Positions 13,727 to 18,377 of a stretch of 18,377 nucleotides of DNA are shown here, piece after piece. Source of the stretch: an uncultured Cloacibacillus sp. (GTDB lineage: Bacteria > Synergistota > Synergistia > Synergistales > Synergistaceae); assembly GCA_900545755.1 (NCBI GenBank), contig URAG01000042.1, positions 1 to 18,377 on the forward strand, read 5' to 3'. Made by a program: the position numbers and the translations under genes. Below the pieces are notes generated by a model that did no database searches, had not been told where the DNA came from, and saw only the letters and a program-made list of their open reading frames with translations. Positions within the stretch are counted from its first letter, which is position 1, and the number at the start of each line of letters is the position of its first letter.

Positions 13727-13757
13727 AGCATAACTGCGGGAGCGGACTCCAAGTCAA
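13727..13757 (-). promoter_or_regulatory. MerR-type promoter of larEBC
   Basis: On the minus strand TTGACT (13757-13752) and TATGCT (13732-13727) are 19 bases apart. The spacer holds GGAG-tccg-CTCC (13750-13739), similar to the dyads bound by AdhR/NmlR-type MerR proteins. It lies about 170 bases before larE. Confidence 0.55.
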
Positions 13758-13805
13758 CGGTTTATTTTAATATGCGCGCGAGGAAAATTCCAGCGCGCCG
13801 GAAAC

Positions 13806-13840
13806 GCAGAAAGCCCTCCCGCGCGTCGCGGGAGAGCTTT
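13806..13840 (-). terminator. Terminator of the gamma-glutamyltransferase gene
   Basis: A stem of 5 plus 8 bp with one mismatch pairs 13810-13823 with 13827-13840 around a 3-base loop, about 22 bases past the stop codon. The minus-strand tail is moderately T-rich. Confidence 0.75.
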
Positions 13841-13862
13841 CCTTAACTCCTCTTTACACCGC

Positions 13863-15485
13863 CTACCACGCTGCGACGTATCCGTCGGCGCGCGGCTCGG
13901 TCGCTCCGACGAGGGCTCCGGACTCTGTGCGCTGGATTATCTGTCCGCGGCCGTAGTCGATGCGGTCGAAGTCCATACGCACATCGTGCCCCATCTCCGC
14001 GAGCTTCGCAGCGACGTGGTTCGGCACACCCTGTTCAAGGCCGACTGCGCGGTCGTGGAACCACTGCCAGCGCGGCGCGTCGAGCGACTCCTGCGGATTG
14101 AGCGCAAAGTCTATCATGTTGACCGCCATCTGCACGTGCCCCTGCGGCTGCATGAAGGCCCCCATCACGCCGAACGGGCCGACAGGCTCGCCGCCGAGCG
14201 TGATGAAGCCGGGAATTATCGTATGGTACGGCTTTTTGTGCGGCGCAAGGCAGTTAGGCGACTCTGGGTCGAGCGAGAAGTTGTTGCCCCGATTGTGGAG
14301 CGTCACGCCCGTTCCAGGCACGCAGAGCCCTGAGCCGAAGCCGTGGTAGTTGCTTTGTATCATCGAAATCATATTGCCGTCTCCGTCTGCGGCCGCAAGG
14401 TAGACGGTGCCGCCGGAGCTCTGGCGCTCAGAGGTAGGCAGCCCCGCGCGCTCTGGGTCTATCAACGACGCGCGGCGCTTCGCAAATTCGCCGGAGAGCA
14501 TCTCTTCGACGCTGCGGCGCATATAACGCGGGTCTGCAACCTCGGCGAGCGACTCGGCGAAGGCGAGCTTCATCGCCTCGATTTGCAGGTGGTAGCTGCG
14601 CGCGCACTCGCGCTCCGATAAATCGAAGCCGTTCAGAATGTTGAGCGCCATCAGCGCCGTTATGCCCTGCCCGTTCGGCGGTATCTCCCAGACGTCGTAT
14701 CCTTTGTAATTAACGTGTATCGGCTCGACCCACTCGGGGCTGAAGGCGGCTAGGTCTTCCGCGCGCAGCCAGCCGCCGCAGGATTTTGAGAAAGCGTCTA
14801 TCGCGAATGCTATATCGCCTTCATAAAAAGTTCGCGCGGCGGTCGCCGCGATTTTGCGCAACGTCTCGGCCTGCGCGGGACTGCGCCAGATTTCGCCCGG
14901 CTCGGGCGCGCGGCCTCCGAACGTGAAGCTATCGAAGATGTGCGAAAAATGCGCTCCGTCGAGATTTTCCGCAAACTCCGCAAATGCACGCTTCCAAAGC
15001 GTGCTGACGGTCGGCGAGACGGGGAAGCCGTTCTCGGCATACCATACGGCGGGAGCCAGCACCTCGTCGAGCGGCAGGCGGCCGAAGCGGCGGTTCAGCT
15101 CCGCCCATGCCGCGGGCGCGCCCGGAACAGTGACAGCCTCCCAGCCGTAAAGCGGCATTTTCGCGTATCCGCGCGCACGCAGCGCCTCTGCGTCCGCTAG
15201 CGCCGGCGCGTATCCGCTTGAGTTCAGCCCGTGCAGCCTGCCGCCGCTCCATACTAGGGCGAAGCCGTCGCCGCCGATGCCGTTGCTCGTCGGCTCCACG
15301 ACGGTCAGGCAGGCCGCCGTCGCGACAGCCGCGTCCACGGCGTTGCCGCCCTTCTTTATCATATCGAGCCCCGCCTGCGCCGCGAGCGGCTGCGTAGCGC
15401 AGACCATGCCGCGCGCCCCGTAGACGAGAGTTCGGCGCGAGGGGTATCTATAGCTGAACGGATCAAATTTCAATGGAAACACCAC
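13863..15485 (-). CDS. Gamma-glutamyltransferase family protein
   Basis: An Ntn-hydrolase that removes or transfers the gamma-glutamyl group of glutathione-like compounds. It has 540 residues, normal length. GNAVDAAVATAACLTVVEPTSNGIGG (in two parts around AACL) and PPNGQGITALMALNIL belong to the large subunit. Thr360 in SSGGTVYLAAADGDGN is the expected self-cleavage nucleophile that starts the small subunit. GVMGAFMQPQGHVQ and the C-terminal GATEPRADGYVAAW are family motifs. There is no signal peptide, so it is probably cytoplasmic, unlike the classical periplasmic enzyme. The start is uncertain: a stop codon lies two codons before the GTG at 15485, and no good ribosome-binding site is seen for it; a TTG at 15473 would give MKFDPFSY, the usual beginning in this subfamily. 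It is divergent from the AEC carrier gene. Confidence 0.92.
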   Translation of the reverse strand: MVFPLKFDPFSYRYPSRRTLVYGARGMVCATQPLAAQAGLDMIKKGGNAVDAAVATAACLTVVEPTSNGIGGDGFALVWSGGRLHGLNSSGYAPALADAEALRARGYAKMPLYGWEAVTVPGAPAAWAELNRRFGRLPLDEVLAPAVWYAENGFPVSPTVSTLWKRAFAEFAENLDGAHFSHIFDSFTFGGRAPEPGEIWRSPAQAETLRKIAATAARTFYEGDIAFAIDAFSKSCGGWLRAEDLAAFSPEWVEPIHVNYKGYDVWEIPPNGQGITALMALNILNGFDLSERECARSYHLQIEAMKLAFAESLAEVADPRYMRRSVEEMLSGEFAKRRASLIDPERAGLPTSERQSSGGTVYLAAADGDGNMISMIQSNYHGFGSGLCVPGTGVTLHNRGNNFSLDPESPNCLAPHKKPYHTIIPGFITLGGEPVGPFGVMGAFMQPQGHVQMAVNMIDFALNPQESLDAPRWQWFHDRAVGLEQGVPNHVAAKLAEMGHDVRMDFDRIDYGRGQIIQRTESGALVGATEPRADGYVAAW

Positions 15486-15516
15486 GCTTTATAAAATTCT
15501 ATGAAGCTCCGCCGAT

Positions 15517-15545
15517 AGTGTAATAAAAATCTCCGCGCGAGGCAA
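15517..15545 (-). promoter_or_regulatory. Promoter of the gamma-glutamyltransferase gene
   Basis: On the minus strand TTGCCT (15545-15540) and TACACT (15522-15517) are 17 bases apart, 31 bases before the GTG start. Confidence 0.45.
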
Positions 15546-15578
15546 CGCCCGCATATCCGCTGTTACGCAAAGCGGCGA

Positions 15579-15584
15579 TATAAT
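15579..15584 (+). promoter_or_regulatory. -10 box before the AEC carrier gene
   Basis: A perfect TATAAT lies 39 bases before the start codon. No convincing -35 box is seen at 16-18 bases, so an activator may be needed. Confidence 0.4.
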
Positions 15585-15623
15585 ACGTCGTGACGCGGCA
15601 CGCCGCACGGGAGGGGAAGGGAT

Positions 15624-16556
15624 ATGGAGATAAGCCTGATACTGGCGGAAGAGGTTGTCAAACTCTTCATCATAATGGCGATGGGCTGGGCGCTGGTCAG
15701 AACGCGCGTACTCAAAACGGAGGACAGCCGCGTGATTTCCGCGATAATCGTCTACCTCGTAGCGCCCTGTATAATCATAAGCGCCTTTCAGATTGAGCAC
15801 TCGCAGCAGGTAGTGAACGGCCTCGTCTTCTCGTTCGCCGCCGCGGCCTTCACTCACGCGCTTTTCCTTCTGCTCGCCGCCGCTTTCGGACGCGCGCTGA
15901 GCCTAGACGCTGCGGAGCGGCTTACAGTCGTCTACACCAACGCGGGCATACTCGTGCTTCCGCTCGTACAGGCGATGCTCGGCGAAGAATATCTCGTCTA
16001 CTCATGCGCATTCATCGTCGTTCAGATCATTCTGCTCTGGACGCACTGCCGCTGCGTGCTGAGCGGCAGCGCAGGGATAGGATGGAAGAAGATACTGCTC
16101 AACCTCAACGTCATATCGATATTCATAGGCGGCGCCATGTTCCTGCTCGGCCTGCGGCTGCCTGAAATTGTCGGCGGAACGCTGAGAATGACCGGCTCCA
16201 TGATCGGGCCGCTCGGGATGCTGCTCGCGGGAATGGTCATCGCGGACGTGCCTGCGCGCCGGATCTTCGGCGACAGACGACCCTACTTGGCCTCGGCGCT
16301 GCGCCTCGTCGTCGTGCCGGCGATTCTGCTGTTCGTCTTCAAAACATGCGGCGCTGCGGGAATGATCCCAGACGGCAAAAACATCCTGCTCGTCGTATAC
16401 CTCGCTGGCGTGACGCCGGCCTGCGCGACAGTCACCTCGATGGCCCAGCTCTACAGCGACATCGGCGACCGCACTGGAATCCTCTACGTGCTCACGACTT
16501 TGCTCTCCATCGTTACGATGCCGCTTGTGATATGGCTTTACGAAGCCGTCATATAA
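15624..16556 (+). CDS. AEC family transporter (auxin efflux carrier-like)
   Basis: A membrane carrier of the AEC family, 310 residues with about ten hydrophobic spans. The N-terminal half opens with a helix ending at MAMGWALVRT, then VYLVAPCIIISAFQ, and YTNAGILVLPLVQAMLGEE is the conserved N-G-x-x-P region of the family. The C-terminal half has IGPLGMLLAGMVIAD and LAGVTPACATVTSMAQLYSD, matching the second conserved block. Bacterial members move organic acids such as malate or amino-acid-derived anions; the substrate here is not determined. GGGAGGGG precedes the ATG at a suitable distance. The gene is divergent from gamma-glutamyltransferase and convergent with serine dehydratase, so a role in amino-acid or organic-acid export is plausible. 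Confidence 0.92.
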   Translation: MEISLILAEEVVKLFIIMAMGWALVRTRVLKTEDSRVISAIIVYLVAPCIIISAFQIEHSQQVVNGLVFSFAAAAFTHALFLLLAAAFGRALSLDAAERLTVVYTNAGILVLPLVQAMLGEEYLVYSCAFIVVQIILLWTHCRCVLSGSAGIGWKKILLNLNVISIFIGGAMFLLGLRLPEIVGGTLRMTGSMIGPLGMLLAGMVIADVPARRIFGDRRPYLASALRLVVVPAILLFVFKTCGAAGMIPDGKNILLVVYLAGVTPACATVTSMAQLYSDIGDRTGILYVLTTLLSIVTMPLVIWLYEAVI

Positions 16557-16911
16557 GGCGCGCGGGCTAGCAAGCTGCTCTTCCTTGGGCACAGCTGCCA
16601 GCGCCGCCGCGCCTGCGACTCCGCCGTCCATTCGGACCGCTCAATACATACGGCTTTACGGCACGCTGCCGACACTAAAGCTTTGGGCGGACTGCGTCAT
16701 CCGCCTGTAGCCGCCCTTAGGCTTGAGGTGGCGTAATACTCGTATATTTTAATAGCAATTGCGCGCCGGACATCACAGCAAAATATTTATGGGTCATCTA
16801 AGTCCGCCATGCATGTAGATTCTATGCAAAATATTTCTACCTGAACGCAGATTATCCATCTCCGCTAAACATCTTCACCGGCTTGCTTGCTGCGGCCGTG
16901 GCTGCACTTTG
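16557..16911. other. Intergenic region between AEC carrier and serine dehydratase
   Basis: No gene is supported in these 355 bases. A hairpin GGCGGA/TCCGCC (16686-16691 and 16700-16705, 8-base loop) may act in termination for either convergent gene, although neither side has a strong T-run. The part from about 16735 is AT-rich and holds an 11-base direct repeat GCAAAATATTT (16778-16788 and 16826-16836). Confidence 0.5.
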
Positions 16912-18377
16912 TCATTTGACGCAGCGCGCGAGGCGCTCTGCGATTTTCGCCGCGGTCGGCGCTTTGCCGAGGCCGCCGTATGTGCAGCGCAGTTCGGAAG
17001 GGAGCTTCGTTCCGACGTCGTACATCGCGGCTATAGTCTCGTCGAGCGGAATTACCTTGTCGTATCCCGCGAGCGCCATGTTTGCGGATGAGAGCGCGTT
17101 CGAGCCGCCCATGACGTTTTTCCCGAGGCAGGGCACCTCCACGCGGTTCGCCACGGGGTCGCAGGCGAGCCCGGTGATATTCTGGAGCGCCATCGAGGCT
17201 GCGTCGGCACACTGGCGTGCGCTTCCGCCTGCGAGCTGGACGAGCGCCGCGGCAGCCATGCCGGAGCCGGCGCCGCACTCTACCTGGCAGCCGCCCACCT
17301 CCGCCGCGAAGGTCGCACCCTCGGCGATGAAAATGCCGACGAGCCCGGCTGCGAGCATGGCCTTCACCTCTTCTTCGCGGCTTTTGCCGAGCGCGCGCGC
17401 CGCGCCTATCACGGAGCCGGGCAGGCATCCGCATGAACCGGCGGTCGGGGCTGCGACGATTACTCCCATCGAGCTTTTCGTCTCCATTATCGCTGTGATG
17501 GACTTTATTATCAAATTGAGCACGTCGCACGGTATCAGAGCGCCGCGTCCGCGCGCCTCGTCTATCATATGCGCCTGTGGGCCGAGTATCCTGTCGGCGT
17601 AGTCCGTGCCGGCGAGGCCCCCGTCAACCTCGCGCTCCATGATTTCAACAAGCTCCGACATTTTGTCGAAGACTTCTTCGCGCGAGGTTCCGCCGCGCGC
17701 GGCTTCGTACTCAGCCGCAAGCTCCCACATTTCTAAATTTTTCCCTTCATTCCAGGCCAGCATATCCTGCGCCGTCGAGAAGGGCACGGCGACGCCCGCA
17801 CGTGAGAGCGTGGGAAGCACCGGGTCAAGGAAAATTACGTCGGAAGCCCCCGCCTTTTCGAGCACGGCGCGGAGCGCCGCTTCGTCAGGCTTTTCATGGA
17901 ACTTCGCTGAAAGCAGCGTTTTCCCGTCTTTCTCCGTCACGCTCGTAAAATCCGGCGCGGGGACGAGGTCAAGGGACGCAGCGCCGCAGCCTGATGGGAA
18001 GACCGCAAGCAGCTCGTAGAAGTCGCCGCGTATCGAGACGGGAAAATCTTCAAAACGGGTCATCTCTATCATTCCGCCGCCGGTCGATATCGCTTCCCAT
18101 CGGCGCGCAGCCCCGCCGCGCGTCTCCGCCTCGATGCGGTAGGTGTTCGGATGTTCCGCGCCGTAGTCGTATTCCCGGAACTTCAGTTCGAGCCCCGCAG
18201 CCTTCGCGTTCTCCCAATATTTATCGACGCCCTCCGCCGTCAGCGGCAGTCCGAGCAGCCCGCAGACGAGCCCCATATCCGTACCCTGCCCCTCGTGGAC
18301 GACGGCGAGCGAACCGTTCACATCAAAGTCCACCGTCGCGCGCTCCGGCGTCCCTCCGAGCGACATACGGACGATCT
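16912..18377 (-). CDS. L-serine ammonia-lyase, iron-sulfur-dependent, single-chain, 5' truncated
   Basis: L-serine dehydratase converts serine to pyruvate and ammonia using a 4Fe-4S cluster. The frame is open to the right edge; the first Met at 18366 is internal, because the upstream residues (IVR) and the following GGTPERATVDFDVNGSLA belong to the middle of the beta domain, and the GPSSSHT motif that should precede it lies outside. The beta domain (GHGTDM-like GQGTDMGLVCGLLGLP) is fused to the alpha domain. Candidate cluster Cys lie in APTAGSCGCLPGS, EVGGCQVECGAGSG and LACDPVANRVEVPCLGKN. The C-terminus LRCTYGGLGKAPTA is usual. It is a single-polypeptide form rather than separate SdaAA/SdaAB subunits. 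The enzyme fits an amino-acid-fermenting organism. Confidence 0.95.
   Translation of the reverse strand, partial: IVRMSLGGTPERATVDFDVNGSLAVVHEGQGTDMGLVCGLLGLPLTAEGVDKYWENAKAAGLELKFREYDYGAEHPNTYRIEAETRGGAARRWEAISTGGGMIEMTRFEDFPVSIRGDFYELLAVFPSGCGAASLDLVPAPDFTSVTEKDGKTLLSAKFHEKPDEAALRAVLEKAGASDVIFLDPVLPTLSRAGVAVPFSTAQDMLAWNEGKNLEMWELAAEYEAARGGTSREEVFDKMSELVEIMEREVDGGLAGTDYADRILGPQAHMIDEARGRGALIPCDVLNLIIKSITAIMETKSSMGVIVAAPTAGSCGCLPGSVIGAARALGKSREEEVKAMLAAGLVGIFIAEGATFAAEVGGCQVECGAGSGMAAAALVQLAGGSARQCADAASMALQNITGLACDPVANRVEVPCLGKNVMGGSNALSSANMALAGYDKVIPLDETIAAMYDVGTKLPSELRCTYGGLGKAPTAAKIAERLARCVK

Noticed and set aside
13402..13752. Minus-strand frame across the larE leader
   Set aside because: It overlaps larE in a different frame and crosses the promoter; no motif is seen.
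16002..16631. 209-residue minus-strand frame opposite and beyond the AEC gene
   Set aside because: It is rich in His, Asp and Arg and mirrors the AEC coding frame. The first 20 residues look protein-like but have no ribosome-binding site and no recognised family.
16740..16860. Possible small RNA gene in the AT-rich spacer
   Set aside because: The 11-base direct repeat and AT-rich stretch do not come with a paired promoter and terminator.

Overview
The window looks like a chromosomal segment of a GC-rich member of the Synergistota, close to Cloacibacillus or Synergistes. The main reason is the C-terminus of the first protein: a Gly-rich stretch with one Cys, a hydrophobic helix and a short Arg/Lys tail, which matches the Synergist-CTERM sorting signal of that phylum. 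The amino-acid theme (gamma-glutamyltransferase, iron-sulfur serine dehydratase, AEC carrier) fits those amino-acid fermenters. The lineage is an inference. No rRNA, tRNA, CRISPR array or insertion sequence was found.

Layout. 1-1487 (+): C-terminal part of a secreted subtilisin-like protease, then a clear terminator. 1639-3342 (-): three exported proteins, namely a lipoprotein flavodoxin, a cupin broken by a 1-base frameshift and a cyclophilin-like protein, divergent from a LysR regulator (3551-4438, +). 4596-6224 (+): a Tat-signal flavoprotein with an Isf-like cysteine motif, followed by tatA and tatC (4-base overlap). 6444-7846 (+): an atypical Cys-rich MerR-like protein and an exported HSL-type alpha/beta hydrolase. 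7906-9475 (+): a canonical MerR regulator and a DUF318/ArsP-like permease. 9490-11050: an AT-rich island carrying an AlbA_2/ATPase regulator (-) behind a TTATCAG repeat array. 11123-13555 (-): the nickel-pincer cofactor genes larE-larB-larC, with LarC lacking its C-terminal domain. 13863-15485 (-): gamma-glutamyltransferase. 15624-16556 (+): AEC carrier. 16912 to the right edge (-): serine dehydratase, cut by the window.

How the parts fit. Between 1639 and 7846 nearly every non-regulatory protein carries a Sec, lipoprotein or Tat signal, and the only Tat substrate sits directly in front of a TatA/TatC pair. This suggests a locally encoded redox module acting outside the cytoplasm (flavodoxin, Fe-S flavoprotein, cupin, cyclophilin-like protein, hydrolase) under LysR and MerR control. 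The promoters of the Tat operon and of the MerR-like/hydrolase operon share an unusually similar -35/-10/downstream architecture. Two promoters with 19-base spacers of the MerR type lie before the permease and before larEBC, and resemble each other. The main anomalies are the broken cupin, the truncated LarC with no larA in view, and the AT-rich regulator island.
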